A stretch of DNA of 64,000 nucleotides from DASYLJ01 sp036009625 (GCA_036009625.1 DASYLJ010000092.1:12504-76503), one strand, 5' to 3'. Shown: positions 1 through 8,728, counted from the first letter of the stretch. The notes: generated by a model not told the origin, from the letters alone. Translations and numbers: made by a program.

Positions 1-2
1 TC

Positions 3-380
3 GGCTACGACAAGCTGCCGCTCTATTGGTCGGAGCCGGAGCAGCGTTTCCCCTTTCTCATCCGATGCCAGTCGCGTGTCGTGGGGTTCGTGCTCGTCAC
101 CCGCGGATCACCAGCGTCGGAGAATCCCGACGTCCACGACATCGCCGAGTTCTTCGTCCTTCGTCGTTACCGTCGTTCGGGTGTTGGCCGCCGCGCGGCG
201 TTCCTCGTCTGGGATCGCTTTCCCGGCCGGTGGACCGTGCGCGTGTCCGAGGGAAATCACCCCGCGTTGCGGTTCTGGCCGGGCGTCGTCTCCGGGTACG
301 CGCGTGGCGCCGTGACGGAGAGCGAGCGTCCGGGCAGCCCGCACGCCTGGCGCGTGTTCTCGTTCGAGAGCCGTCAGTAG
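3..380 (+). CDS. GNAT-family acetyltransferase, 5' end outside window
   Basis: C-terminal part of a predicted acetyltransferase. The reading frame is open from the left edge, so the start codon lies outside the window; about 125 residues are visible. The core reads as a GNAT fold: a beta strand VVGFVLVTR, then EFFVLRRYRRSGVGRRAA, which carries the acetyl-CoA pyrophosphate-binding pattern RRSGVGRRA, then NHPALRFWPGVV, typical of the strand after motif A. These small GNATs acetylate amines on unknown substrates in the cytoplasm. It ends 10 bp before the P-loop kinase gene, so the two are probably cotranscribed. Family is seen directly; substrate is unknown. Confidence 0.8.
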   Translation, partial: GYDKLPLYWSEPEQRFPFLIRCQSRVVGFVLVTRGSPASENPDVHDIAEFFVLRRYRRSGVGRRAAFLVWDRFPGRWTVRVSEGNHPALRFWPGVVSGYARGAVTESERPGSPHAWRVFSFESRQ

Positions 381-390
381 AGGTGGATCC

Positions 391-924
391 ATGACGCCGA
401 TCGTGATCGTTACCGGGTCGCCCGGCACGGGCAAGACGACGGTCGCCGCTGGTCTGGCGAAGGTGGCCCCTCGCGGGCTGCACATTCCGTCGGACGTCTT
501 CTTCACCTTCCCGGCGCACCCGATCTCGCCGTATCGACCCGCTGCCAAGGAGCAGAACACGGACATCATGATCGCGCTGGCTCGAACGGCCGTGGCGTTC
601 GCCGAGCGGAGCTGGGCGGTGTTCCTCGACGGCATCGTCGGCCCGTGGTCGCTTCCCATCGTGGCGTCGGAGGTGCGACCGACGGGCATTGCGCTCGAGT
701 ACGTCGTCCTGCGCGCGCCGGTCGCGACGTGCCTCCAGCGAGTGCGGGCGCGGGAAGGCGAGGGCAGGGATCACGTCGTTCGGCAGATGCATGCCCAGTT
801 CGCGGACCTCGGCCGGTTCGCGGGGCATGCGGTCGATACCGGCGAGCTGACGCCCGACGAGGTGGTGTCGGAGGTCACGAGGCGTCGCGCATCGTTCGCG
901 CTGGATATGGAGCGGTTGGCCTAG
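391..924 (+). CDS. Small P-loop kinase-like NTPase
   Basis: 177-residue cytoplasmic protein with a textbook Walker A motif, GSPGTGKTT, at residues 9-17, followed by a short nucleoside-kinase-like body. A conserved-looking DG occurs in FLDGIVGPW near residue 79, and an arginine-rich lid-like stretch, LQRVRAREGEGRDH, follows. This fits the chloramphenicol-phosphotransferase/shikimate-kinase-like group of small AAA/P-loop kinases that phosphorylate small molecules with ATP; the substrate cannot be read from sequence. It follows the GNAT gene by 10 bp. Its TAG stop shares the bases CTAG with the stop of the convergent gene on the other strand. Confidence 0.8.
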   Translation: MTPIVIVTGSPGTGKTTVAAGLAKVAPRGLHIPSDVFFTFPAHPISPYRPAAKEQNTDIMIALARTAVAFAERSWAVFLDGIVGPWSLPIVASEVRPTGIALEYVVLRAPVATCLQRVRAREGEGRDHVVRQMHAQFADLGRFAGHAVDTGELTPDEVVSEVTRRRASFALDMERLA

Positions 925-2882
925 GAACCCCGCAACGCCGCGACGTCCTGACGCAGTGCCTCGACGGCCGCGCGCAGCGACGCGACGGTCGCAGGGTCGA
1001 GCAGCTTCTTCGCCGACTTCTTGCGCAGCTGCTTGCCGAACGCCGAGAGCGCCTTGATCGCCCTGCCGAGCGCCTTGCGTGCCTTGCGCGAGGTACCGAG
1101 CCCCTCCGCCGTCGCGATGCTGGAGTCGGCGCGCGAGAGGAGCGACGCGAGCTTCGCGCCGAGCTTCCCGTCCGGTACTCCCGCGGCCGTCGCCAGAACG
1201 AGCTCGTCCAGCCGGCAGTCGATGGAGGCGAACGTCGGCGCCGCGACGCAGCCGGCGACGTTCAGCGTCACCGTGGCGACGGGCGAGTCGCCGGTCGAAT
1301 CGGTCGCCGTGAACGTGAAGGTGTCGGGCCCGCGGTAGCCGGGCGTCGGCGTATAGCTCACGGTGCCTGCGGCCTGATCGATCGCCCCGGCGACACCGTG
1401 GGTCGGATCGGTCACGAGCGTGCGCGTCACCGTGTCACCGTCGTCGTCGCTGCAGGTGAGCGAGACGATCGAGGCCGCTTCGCGGACGACCGTCTGTGTC
1501 ACGTCGGTGCAGCGCGGCAACACGCCCAGGAGGTCGCGACGGAAGACGTCCTCGAAGAGGTTCGTGTCGTCGGGGCTCAGATTGTCGGCGTCCGATTCGA
1601 ACGTCACGAAGCGACCGTCGGCCGAGATGGCGAAGCCATAGGTGTACGAGCTGGCGTCGCCCACGGGGCCGGCAGCGCCGGTGGCGCGGCTGACCAGGGT
1701 CGTCGTGCCTCGCTCGAGGTCGCGCACGTAGATGTCGAGGACGGCGTTGTCGTCGTCGGGGCTCAGATTGGTCGCATTCGACTCGAAAGTGACGAAGCGG
1801 CCGTCGGCGGAGAGCGCCGCGGTGTCGGATCCGTTGTTGCCCGCGGCACCGTTCACCCCGTCGGCCCGGCTGGCGAGCGTGGTCGATCCGGTCACGGTGT
1901 CGCGGACGAAGACGTGGCTGCTGGCGTTGTCGTCGTCGGGGCTCAGGCTGTTCGCATTCGACTCGAAGGCGACGAACCGCCCGTCGGCCGATATCGAATC
2001 GATGAAGGAGTCCCCGTCCACCGCCGGGCCGCTCGGGCCGTTGCCCCGGCTGATCAACGTGGTGGTCCCGAGGAGCGTGTCGCGGAGGAAGACATTGAAG
2101 AACGCGTTGTCGTCATCGGGGCTCAGATTGTCGGCCGCCGAGTAGAACGCCACGAAACGCCCGTCGCCCGAGATCACCGCGGTCGAGCTGTCGCCGGTGG
2201 CGGCGGGGCCCGCCGCGCCATCCGCGCGGCTGACCAGGATGGTCGTGTTCATCACGGTGTCGCGCACGAAGACGTTGACGAAGGCGTCGATGTCGTCGGG
2301 GCTCAGGTCGTCGGCGGTCGACACGAACACGACGAACCGCCCGTCGCTGGAGATGGCCGGTACGGAGGAGGTGCCGTCCCCCGGCGCCCCATTCGCGCCC
2401 GTCGCTCGGCTGACGAAGATGGTCGTCTGGTTCAGCGTGTCGCGCACGAAGATGTCCAGGTGGGCGTCGGCATCGTCCGGGCTCAGGTTGGTGGCGCCCG
2501 ATTCGAAGGCGACGAACCGCCCGTCACCGGAGAGTGTGGGGCTGTTGCAGCCCTCGTCGGCCCCCGCGCCCGAGGAGCCGGTCGCTCGGCTGACGAGGGT
2601 CGTCGTTCCGGCGTCGAGGTCGCGCACGAAAATGTTCTGCACGGCGTCGTCGTCGTCGAGGCTCAGATTGTCGGCATTCGAGGCGAACGCCACGATGTGG
2701 CCGTCGGCGGATATCCGGGCGACGTACGAGGCCGCGTCGCCGACCGGGCCGCTCGCGCCGCCCATCCGACTCACCAGCACCGTGTCGCCACGGATCGCGG
2801 ACGCTGGTGGCGACGGCACGAGCAAGACGACCAGCGTCTCGAGCGCCACGAAGATTCCAAACCGGCCTCGACTGGTGCGCAT
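921..2882 (-). CDS. Exported TolB/PD40-type beta-propeller with Ig-like and C-terminal RADxSxATA module
   Basis: 653-residue exported protein. I chose ATG 2882 because GGAGG lies 5 to 8 bases upstream and a signal peptide follows (hydrophobic LVVLLVPSPPASA). Seven tandem units of about 62 residues each carry ADGRFV, a FES/FAS strand, LSPDD-type acidic turns and a VRD strand, as in PD40/WD40-like propeller blades. A Cys-containing Ig/cadherin-like segment follows (TVSYTPTPGYRGPDTF), then a helical tail of about 105 residues with CRLDELV, KLASLLSRADSSIATA and a Lys/Arg-rich helix. That tail recurs in the P-domain protein ending at 14866. Probably periplasmic or surface-exposed; ligand unknown. 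An upstream in-frame start at 2966 lacks a signal peptide and was rejected. Confidence 0.8.
   Translation of the reverse strand: MRTSRGRFGIFVALETLVVLLVPSPPASAIRGDTVLVSRMGGASGPVGDAASYVARISADGHIVAFASNADNLSLDDDDAVQNIFVRDLDAGTTTLVSRATGSSGAGADEGCNSPTLSGDGRFVAFESGATNLSPDDADAHLDIFVRDTLNQTTIFVSRATGANGAPGDGTSSVPAISSDGRFVVFVSTADDLSPDDIDAFVNVFVRDTVMNTTILVSRADGAAGPAATGDSSTAVISGDGRFVAFYSAADNLSPDDDNAFFNVFLRDTLLGTTTLISRGNGPSGPAVDGDSFIDSISADGRFVAFESNANSLSPDDDNASSHVFVRDTVTGSTTLASRADGVNGAAGNNGSDTAALSADGRFVTFESNATNLSPDDDNAVLDIYVRDLERGTTTLVSRATGAAGPVGDASSYTYGFAISADGRFVTFESDADNLSPDDTNLFEDVFRRDLLGVLPRCTDVTQTVVREAASIVSLTCSDDDGDTVTRTLVTDPTHGVAGAIDQAAGTVSYTPTPGYRGPDTFTFTATDSTGDSPVATVTLNVAGCVAAPTFASIDCRLDELVLATAAGVPDGKLGAKLASLLSRADSSIATAEGLGTSRKARKALGRAIKALSAFGKQLRKKSAKKLLDPATVASLRAAVEALRQDVAALRGS
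1540..2790 (-). repeat. Seven tandem ~186-bp blade repeats
   Basis: Within the exported propeller gene, blocks of about 186 bp recur. Each encodes the acidic turn LSPDDxxA, a VRD strand, VSRAxG, then ISxDGRFVxFxS. Spacing of the LSPDD codons is regular. The copies differ at synonymous sites, so this is an old protein repeat rather than a recent DNA duplication. Confidence 0.75.
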
Positions 2883-2995
2883 GGGGACCTCCTCGGACGG
2901 CCGAACCCTAGCCGAGGCACCGCTGCTTGGCGAGGTACAAAGTCGAACGCTGCGCTGCTGGTTCACAGCCGCGGTCCGATGTAGTGCGAGCGTCC

Positions 2996-4087
2996 ATGAT
3001 CGACTCCACGGCAGTCCGGACCGCGATCGTCGCCGCGCTTCTCCTCGGCGGCGTCCACACCACCCAGGCCTGCACGGGCATCAGCTTGACCGCGGCGGAC
3101 GGCACCGTCGTCCACGCGCGCACGTTGGAGTTCGCGATCGACATCGACTCCAGTGTCATCATGATCCCGCGCGGCTTTGCGCGCACCGGGACCACGCCCG
3201 ACGGCAAGCCGGGGCTCCAGTGGACGTCGAAGTACGCCAGCGTCGGCGCCAACGGCGTCGGCATGCCGGTCCTCTTCGACGGCGTGAACGAGAAGGGCTT
3301 GTCGTCGGGGCTCTTCTACTTCCCGACCTCCGCCGGCTACATGCCGTACACCGCGGCCGATGCGGGCAAGACGCTCGCGCCGTGGGAGCTCGGGTCGTGG
3401 TTGCTCGAGAACTTCGCCAGCGTCGACGAGGTGCGGGCCAACATCGGCAAGGTCGTCGTCCCCGGCGTCGTCTACCAGGGGTGGGGCATGGCGCCCGAGG
3501 TGCACTTCATCGTGCAGGACGCCTCCGGCGAGAGCATCGTCATCGAGTACGTCGGCGGCACGCTCCACGTGCACGACGACCCGTTCGGCGTGTTGACCAA
3601 CTCGCCGGCCTTCGACTGGCACATGACCAACCTGCGCAACTACGTGAACTTCTCGATGGTCAACGTGCCGCCCGTGAAGCTGGGGTCGGTCACGCTCGAG
3701 CCGTTCGGGCAGGGCTCGGGCATGCTCGGCCTTCCCGGCGACTTCACGCCGCCGTCGCGCTTCGTGCGTGCGGTGGCCTTCAGCCAGTCGGTGCTGCCGT
3801 CGCAGACCGGCGACGACGCCATCCTCCAGGCGTTCCATCTCCTGAACCAGTTCGACATCCCGAAGGGATCGGCGCGCGACCACGAGAAGGACGCCCACGG
3901 CAACATCCAGGCCGACTACACGCTCTGGACGAGCGCCAGCGATCTCAAGGCGAAGCGCTTCTACTTCCGCACCTACGACAACAGCCAGATGCGCATGGTC
4001 GACCTGACGAAGATGAACCTCGACGCGAAGGACATCGTCACCATGTCGATGAAGGGCGGCGAGGCCATCAATCTCCTGGTGCCGTAG
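2996..4087 (+). CDS. Secreted choloylglycine hydrolase / penicillin V acylase-family Ntn amidase
   Basis: 363-residue linear-amide C-N hydrolase (Ntn-hydrolase fold). A signal peptide runs to about residue 25, and Cys26 in QACTGIS would become the N-terminal nucleophile after cleavage. Family-typical residues follow: Arg and Asp in ARTLEFAIDID, and Asn in DGVNEKGLSSGLFYF. Known members hydrolyse conjugated bile salts, penicillin V or N-acyl homoserine lactones. Export suggests an extracellular or periplasmic amide, but the specificity is unknown. I used ATG 2996 because it places the signal peptide at the N-terminus. It is divergent from the propeller gene across about 110 bp. Confidence 0.85.
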   Translation: MIDSTAVRTAIVAALLLGGVHTTQACTGISLTAADGTVVHARTLEFAIDIDSSVIMIPRGFARTGTTPDGKPGLQWTSKYASVGANGVGMPVLFDGVNEKGLSSGLFYFPTSAGYMPYTAADAGKTLAPWELGSWLLENFASVDEVRANIGKVVVPGVVYQGWGMAPEVHFIVQDASGESIVIEYVGGTLHVHDDPFGVLTNSPAFDWHMTNLRNYVNFSMVNVPPVKLGSVTLEPFGQGSGMLGLPGDFTPPSRFVRAVAFSQSVLPSQTGDDAILQAFHLLNQFDIPKGSARDHEKDAHGNIQADYTLWTSASDLKAKRFYFRTYDNSQMRMVDLTKMNLDAKDIVTMSMKGGEAINLLVP

Positions 4088-4131
4088 CACGCCTTGACGG
4101 GCCGTCCATCATCCTGGACAACGCGTCCAGC

Positions 4132-4719
4132 ATGAAGGATGCCGGTCCCGACCTGAATCACCGCATCGCCGACCGCGTGCGCGAGCTGCGCGCGGCACGA
4201 GGGATGTCGCTCGACGCGCTCGCCGGGAAGAGCGGCGTCAGCCGCTCGATGATCTCCCTCGTCGAGCGCGGTGAGAGCAGCCCCACGGCGGTGGTGCTGG
4301 AGAAGCTGGCCGGCGGGTTGGGCGTGATGCTCGCCGCGCTGTTCGATGGACCAGTCCCGCCCGGGGGCCCACTGGCGCGGCGTGACGATCAGCCGGTGTG
4401 GACCGATCCGGCGTCGGGCTACCGGCGGCGCAACGTCTCGCCGCCGGGCGTGCCGCAGCCGATGCAGATCGTCGAGGTGCACTTTCCGGCCGGGGCGCGC
4501 GTTGCCTTCGAGAACGGCGGGCGCGATCTCCGGGTGCACCAGCAGGTGTGGGTGCTCGACGGCGCCATCGACGTCACCCTCGGCGACGAGCGACATCGAG
4601 TGCGCGCCGGCGACTGCCTGGCGATGCAGCTCGACCGCCCGACGATGTTCCACAACCCGACGCGAAAGCCGGCGCGCTATGCGGTGGTGATCGCGTCCGA
4701 ACCCCTCGTGAGGCGATGA
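4132..4719 (+). CDS. XRE-family regulator with C-terminal cupin domain
   Basis: 195 residues. An N-terminal Cro/C1-type helix-turn-helix spans about residues 8-65 (RELRAARGMSLDALAGKSGV, then SRSMISLVERGESSPT). A cupin sensor domain follows at about 110-190 (VHQQVWVLDGAIDVTLGD, RVRAGDCLAMQ, FHNPT). HTH-cupin proteins are DNA-binding regulators whose cupin binds a small ligand. The stop overlaps the start of the next acetyltransferase as ATGATGA, which implies translational coupling. HTH-cupin plus GNAT pairs of this kind recur in many bacteria, so the regulator probably controls its partner. Confidence 0.88.
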   Translation: MKDAGPDLNHRIADRVRELRAARGMSLDALAGKSGVSRSMISLVERGESSPTAVVLEKLAGGLGVMLAALFDGPVPPGGPLARRDDQPVWTDPASGYRRRNVSPPGVPQPMQIVEVHFPAGARVAFENGGRDLRVHQQVWVLDGAIDVTLGDERHRVRAGDCLAMQLDRPTMFHNPTRKPARYAVVIASEPLVRR

Positions 4720-5252
4720 TGACGTCTCCCTGGTCCCTGCGACGCCTGCATGCGCTCGACGATGCACGGATCGGCGCCCTCGCCGACGTCCTGCTCGACT
4801 GCGTCGACGGCGGTGCCTCGATAGGCTTCATGCACCCGCTGACCCGTGAACGTGCCGAAGCCTTCTGGCGTCGCGTGGCGGACGGCGTCGCCGCCGGCGA
4901 ACGCGCGCTGCTGGTCGCCGAGGATGCGCACGGTGTGTGCGGCACCGTGCAGCTCGTGCTGCAGCTGCCCGAGAACCAGCCGCACCGCGCCGACCTGACG
5001 AAGCTGCTGGTGCATCGCCGTGCCCGCCGCGACGGCCTCGGCGCGGCGCTGGTGCGCGCCGCCGAAGCCGCGGCATGCGAATGCGGCCGCACCCTGCTGG
5101 TGCTCGACGCCGTCACCGGCGGCGATGCGGCGCGCGTCTACGAGCGCCTCGGCTGGGTGCGTGTGGGAGACATTCCCGACTACGCGCTGTTCCCGGCGGG
5201 CGGGCTCTGCAGCACGACGGTGTACTACCGAAACCTCGACGCGCGATCTTAA
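4716..5252 (+). CDS. GNAT acetyltransferase coupled to the cupin regulator
   Basis: 178 residues with a GNAT core: the acceptor-domain strand ALLVAEDAHGVCGTVQLVLQ, then LTKLLVHRRARRDGLGAALV, carrying the acetyl-CoA-binding RRDGLGAAL, and a C-terminal AARVYERLGWVRVGDIPDYA. It starts at ATG 4716 inside the end of the upstream regulator; a second ATG at 4719 is equally possible. The N-acetylated substrate is unknown. Coupling to an HTH-cupin regulator suggests a resistance or detoxification acetylase induced by its substrate; that is inference. Confidence 0.85.
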   Translation: MMTSPWSLRRLHALDDARIGALADVLLDCVDGGASIGFMHPLTRERAEAFWRRVADGVAAGERALLVAEDAHGVCGTVQLVLQLPENQPHRADLTKLLVHRRARRDGLGAALVRAAEAAACECGRTLLVLDAVTGGDAARVYERLGWVRVGDIPDYALFPAGGLCSTTVYYRNLDARS

Positions 5253-5283
5253 CTCCGAGCGCGACTCCTGCTAGGCCGGCGGC

Positions 5284-6195
5284 ATGACCGTATCGCTGAA
5301 GGGCAGGGTCGCACTCGTCGCCGGCGCGACCCGCGGCGCGGGTCGCGGCATCGCCGTGCAGCTGGGCGCGGCCGGCGCCACCGTCTACGTCACCGGGCGA
5401 TCGACGCGATCCGCGCGCTCCGAGATGAACCGGCCGGAGACGATCGAGGACACCGCAGCCCTGGTGGACGAGGCCGGAGGCCATGGCATCGCCGTGCAGG
5501 TGGACCATCTCGTGCCCGACGAGGTGCGCGCGCTGGTGGCGCGTGTCGAGCGCGAGCAGGGCTGCCTCCACGTGCTGGTGAACGACATCTGGGGCGCCAC
5601 CACCATGGAGTGGAACAAGACGGTCTGGGAATCCGACCTCGACGTCGGGCTGCGCACGCTGCGTCTGGCCGTCGATACGCACGCCATCACCAGCCACTTC
5701 GCGATCCCGCTCCTGCTCGCGACGCCGGGCGGCCTGGTCGTCGAGGTGACGGACGGCACCGAGGAGTACAACGCGACGAGCTACCGCGTCTCGTTCTTCT
5801 ACGACCTCGCCAAGGCGGCCGTGGGTCGGATGGCCTTCGCGCTCGCGCACGAGCTCGGACCGCGCGGTGCCACGGCGGTGTTGCTGACGCCGGGGTGGCT
5901 GCGATCGGAGGCCATGCTCGAGGCCTACCGTGTCACCGAGGCGAACTGGCACGAGGCGACGGCGTGGTCGCCGCACTTCGCCATCTCCGAGACGCCGGCG
6001 TTCGTCGGCCGGGCCGTCGCGGCGCTCGCGGCCGATCCGGACGTCGCGCGCTGGAACGGACACTCGCTCTCGAGCGGGCAGCTGGCGAAGGTGTACGGCT
6101 TCACCGATCTCGACGGCAGCCAGCCCGATGCCTGGCGCTACGTTCCCGAAGTGCAGGACGCCGGCAAGCCCGCCGACGTGACGGGCTACCGCTGA
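5284..6195 (+). CDS. Short-chain dehydrogenase/reductase (SDR)
   Basis: 303-residue NAD(P)-dependent oxidoreductase. The Rossmann glycine motif AGATRGAGRG is near residue 14, followed by VYVTGRSTR, whose arginines after the second strand favour NADP(H). The catalytic YxxxK is present as FFYDLAKAA with Tyr at about 173. The NNAG position is degenerate (VNDIWGA), as in the longer SDR subgroup. Its C-terminus is longer than the usual 250 residues. It is followed at 20 bp by the formyltransferase gene, so a short operon is likely. The substrate is unknown. Confidence 0.85.
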   Translation: MTVSLKGRVALVAGATRGAGRGIAVQLGAAGATVYVTGRSTRSARSEMNRPETIEDTAALVDEAGGHGIAVQVDHLVPDEVRALVARVEREQGCLHVLVNDIWGATTMEWNKTVWESDLDVGLRTLRLAVDTHAITSHFAIPLLLATPGGLVVEVTDGTEEYNATSYRVSFFYDLAKAAVGRMAFALAHELGPRGATAVLLTPGWLRSEAMLEAYRVTEANWHEATAWSPHFAISETPAFVGRAVAALAADPDVARWNGHSLSSGQLAKVYGFTDLDGSQPDAWRYVPEVQDAGKPADVTGYR

Positions 6196-6215
6196 TCGAG
6201 TAGTGGAGCACGATC

Positions 6216-6803
6216 ATGAGACTCGGCGTGCTGGCATCCCACGAGGGCACGACGCTCCAGGCCGTGCTGGACGCGGTCGCCGACGGCAGGCTGCCGGCGA
6301 CGGTCGGCCTCGTGATCAGCAACAATCGCGAGTCGGGTGCGCTGCGGAGAGCGCGCGCGGCCGGCGTCGCGACGGCGCACCTGTCGTCGGCGACGCACCC
6401 CGATCCGGATCGCCTCGACGAGGCGATCCTCGATGCGTTGACGACGGCGCAGGTCGATCTGGTGCTGCTCGCCGGCTTCATGAAGAAGCTGGGCCCTCGG
6501 ATGCTGGCGGCCTACGCGGGCCGCGTCCTCAACACCCACCCGGCGCTGCTGCCGAAGTTCGGGGGGCGGGGGATGTACGGCAATCGTGTGCACGAGGCCG
6601 TCCTCGCCGCGGGCGAAACCGAGACCGGGATATCGATCCACCTCGTCGACGCCGAGTACGACACCGGGCGGGTTCTCGCCCAGTGCCGAGTGCCGGTCAT
6701 GCGCGGCGATTCCGTCGACGACCTGTCGGCACGGGTGCAGGCACGCGAGAAGGAGTTCCTGGTCGAGACGCTGGCCAGGATCGCAATCGAGGGGAGACCA
6801 TGA
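6216..6803 (+). CDS. purN: Phosphoribosylglycinamide formyltransferase (PurN type)
   Basis: 195-residue GAR transformylase family protein, which transfers formyl from 10-formyl-THF to GAR in step 3 of purine synthesis. The key residues are visible: Asn and His of NTHPALLPKFGG, and the Asp of SIHLVDAEYDTG. The phosphate-binding loop near the N-terminus is ASHEGTTLQAV rather than the common SGxGSNLQA. No other purine gene is nearby. The gene sits between an SDR and a GST and overlaps the GST start by 4 bp, so it could be a specialised paralogue instead of the housekeeping enzyme. Confidence 0.85.
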   Translation: MRLGVLASHEGTTLQAVLDAVADGRLPATVGLVISNNRESGALRRARAAGVATAHLSSATHPDPDRLDEAILDALTTAQVDLVLLAGFMKKLGPRMLAAYAGRVLNTHPALLPKFGGRGMYGNRVHEAVLAAGETETGISIHLVDAEYDTGRVLAQCRVPVMRGDSVDDLSARVQAREKEFLVETLARIAIEGRP

Positions 6804-7450
6804 GGCTCTACGCGCATCCGTTTTCGTCTTACTGCCAGAAGGTGTTGATCGCGCTCTACGAGAACGACATCCCGTTCGAGCTCCGCCTGCTCGGGGGTGA
6901 CGCCGCGGTGCACGCCGAGCATGAGGCCGCGTGGCCGCTCAAGAAGATGCCGACCCTCGTGGACGCGGGCCGCACGGTGTTCGAGGCGAGCATCATCGTC
7001 GAGTACCTCGCGCTCGCGCATCCCGGGCCCGTCTCGCTGATCCCCGACGATCCGCGTGCGGCGCTCGACGTCCGGATGATGGACCGCGTCTTCGACAACT
7101 ACGTCATGACGCCGATGCAGAAGATCGTCGGCGACAGCCTCCGTCCCGCAGATGCTGGCGATGCGCACGGAGTGGCCGATGCGCGGCGGGCACTCGAGGC
7201 GGTCTACCGTTGGCTCGACGGGACGATGGCGGGGCGCGACTGGGCCGCGGCCGGCGTCTTCAGCCTGGCCGACTGCGCCGCAGCACCGTCGTTGTTCTAC
7301 GCCGACTGGGTGCACCCGATCGACGCGTCGTTCACCAATCTCCATGCCTATCGACGGCGGTTGCTCGCGCGGCCGTCCTTCGCACGGGCGGTCGACGAGG
7401 CACGGCCCTATCGTCCGCTCTTCCCGCTCGGGGCGCCCGACCGCGACTGA
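6800..7450 (+). CDS. Glutathione S-transferase family protein
   Basis: 216 residues. The N-terminal thioredoxin-like domain (MRLYAHPFSSYCQKVLIALY) has the SSYCQK active-site region. The cis-Pro segment KKMPTLVDAG and the Glu/Ser of FEASIIVEYL bind the glutathione gamma-glutamyl group. An all-helical C-terminal domain contains FSLADCAAAPSLFYA. Cytosolic GSTs conjugate electrophiles or isomerise substrates. The start ATG 6800 overlaps the formyltransferase stop (ATGA), so the two are translationally coupled. Confidence 0.88.
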   Translation: MRLYAHPFSSYCQKVLIALYENDIPFELRLLGGDAAVHAEHEAAWPLKKMPTLVDAGRTVFEASIIVEYLALAHPGPVSLIPDDPRAALDVRMMDRVFDNYVMTPMQKIVGDSLRPADAGDAHGVADARRALEAVYRWLDGTMAGRDWAAAGVFSLADCAAAPSLFYADWVHPIDASFTNLHAYRRRLLARPSFARAVDEARPYRPLFPLGAPDRD

Positions 7451-7467
7451 GCGGCGGCGATGACGAC

Positions 7468-7992
7468 GTGCTCCTCGAGACGCGACGCCTGAGGCTGCGA
7501 GCTCCACGACCGTCGGATGCGGACGCCGTGTTCGCGTATGCCAGCGACCCCGAGGTCACGCGCTACATGGACTGGGTGACGCACGCGAGTCGCGACGACG
7601 CCGTCGCGTTCCTGGACGGCGCCCTCGAACGCCGCGCCGCGGGCACTGAGACCACGTGGATGATGACGGTCCCGCCGGACGACGGCGCGATCGGCGTGAT
7701 CTCGTGTCGCATGCGTGGGCACGCCGCCGACTTCGGCTATGCGCTCGACCGGCGGTACTGGGGCCGCGGCTACACGACGGAGGCGGCGCGGGCCGTCGTC
7801 GGCTGGGCATCGGGGCTCGAGCACGTGCATCGGGTGTGGGCCACGTGCGACGTCGAGAACGTCGCCTCCGCGCGCGTGCTCGAGAAAGCCGGGCTGCAAC
7901 GCGAGGGGGTCCTCCGATGCTGGTCGATCAAGCCGAACATCGGGCCGGTGCCGCGCCACTCGTACATGTACGCCCGCATCCGTGGGCGCTGA
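7468..7992 (+). CDS. RimJ/RimL-type GNAT acetyltransferase
   Basis: 174 residues, probably from GTG 7468. The N-terminal LLETRRLRLRAPRPSDADAV is diagnostic of the RimJ/RimL N-acetyltransferase group, and YALDRRYWGRGYTTEAARAV is the acetyl-CoA loop. The end, NVASARVLEKAGLQREG, is also typical. Members acetylate protein N-termini or small amines. No ATG lies at a sensible position, so GTG is preferred. It begins 17 bp after the GST stop and is probably in the same transcript. Confidence 0.83.
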   Translation: MLLETRRLRLRAPRPSDADAVFAYASDPEVTRYMDWVTHASRDDAVAFLDGALERRAAGTETTWMMTVPPDDGAIGVISCRMRGHAADFGYALDRRYWGRGYTTEAARAVVGWASGLEHVHRVWATCDVENVASARVLEKAGLQREGVLRCWSIKPNIGPVPRHSYMYARIRGR

Positions 7993-8083
7993 GGATGAGC
8001 GTCCCCATCCGTTCGACGACGGGCCGTCGTGTCGTTTGTCGATTCCCCCCTTCGCCAGACGTCCACATGATGAGGAGGACGCG

Positions 8084-8722
8084 ATGAGCACGATCAAAGT
8101 GAGTGCATTCCGCTGGGTCCCGCCCTTTGCGCAGGGCGTGGTGCGTGACGTTCGGGTGCGTTGGGCACTCGAAGAGGCCGGTCTCCCGTACGAGCAGCGC
8201 CTGCTCGACCAGGGAGAGCAGAAGTCGGCAGGCTACCGGAGCCTGCAGCCGTTCGGGCAGGTCCCGACCTACGAGGAGGGCAACCTCGTGCTGTTCGAGT
8301 CGGGGGCGATCGTCATGCACATCGCCGCGCGCTCCGAGGCGCTGCTGCCCGCCGATCCCGCTGCCGCCGCCCGCGCGCGCACGTGGATGTTCGCGGCGCT
8401 GAACACCGTCGAGCCGTACATCCAGCATCTCGCCGAGCTCGACCTGTTCTACGCCAACGAGGAGTGGGCGAAGCTGCGCCGGCCGACGGCGGTCGAGGCG
8501 GTGCAGATGCGGCTGAACGAGCTCTCCACCCGGCTCGACGGACGGGACTATCTCGAGGATCGCTTCACGGCGGGCGACCTGCTCATGACGACGGTGCTGC
8601 GCATCCTGCGGCACACCGACCTGGTAGCGGAGATGCCGGCGCTCGAGGCGTATCGCCTGCGGTGCGAGGCGCGACCGGCGTTCCAGAAGGCGCTGGCCGA
8701 CCACATGGAGGCCTTCGGGTAG
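8084..8722 (+). CDS. Second glutathione S-transferase family protein
   Basis: 212 residues starting at ATG 8084, with GAGGAG about 7 bases upstream. The N-terminal thioredoxin fold shows VRDVRVRWALEEAGLPYEQR, the cis-Pro loop FGQVPTYEEG and FESGAIVMHIA. The helical C-terminal domain shows FTAGDLLMTTVLRIL. The active-site Ser/Cys is not obvious, since the region reads FRWVPPFAQGVVRDVR. The gene ends just before the convergent M23 peptidase. It is probably a detoxification enzyme of the same locus as the first GST; the two are only distantly similar. Confidence 0.85.
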   Translation: MSTIKVSAFRWVPPFAQGVVRDVRVRWALEEAGLPYEQRLLDQGEQKSAGYRSLQPFGQVPTYEEGNLVLFESGAIVMHIAARSEALLPADPAAAARARTWMFAALNTVEPYIQHLAELDLFYANEEWAKLRRPTAVEAVQMRLNELSTRLDGRDYLEDRFTAGDLLMTTVLRILRHTDLVAEMPALEAYRLRCEARPAFQKALADHMEAFG

Positions 8723-8728
8723 AAGGTC

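Noticed and set aside
645..2984. A 779-codon plus-strand frame opposite the propeller gene
   Set aside because: Low-complexity Arg/Val/Gly shadow; the repeat structure belongs to the minus strand.
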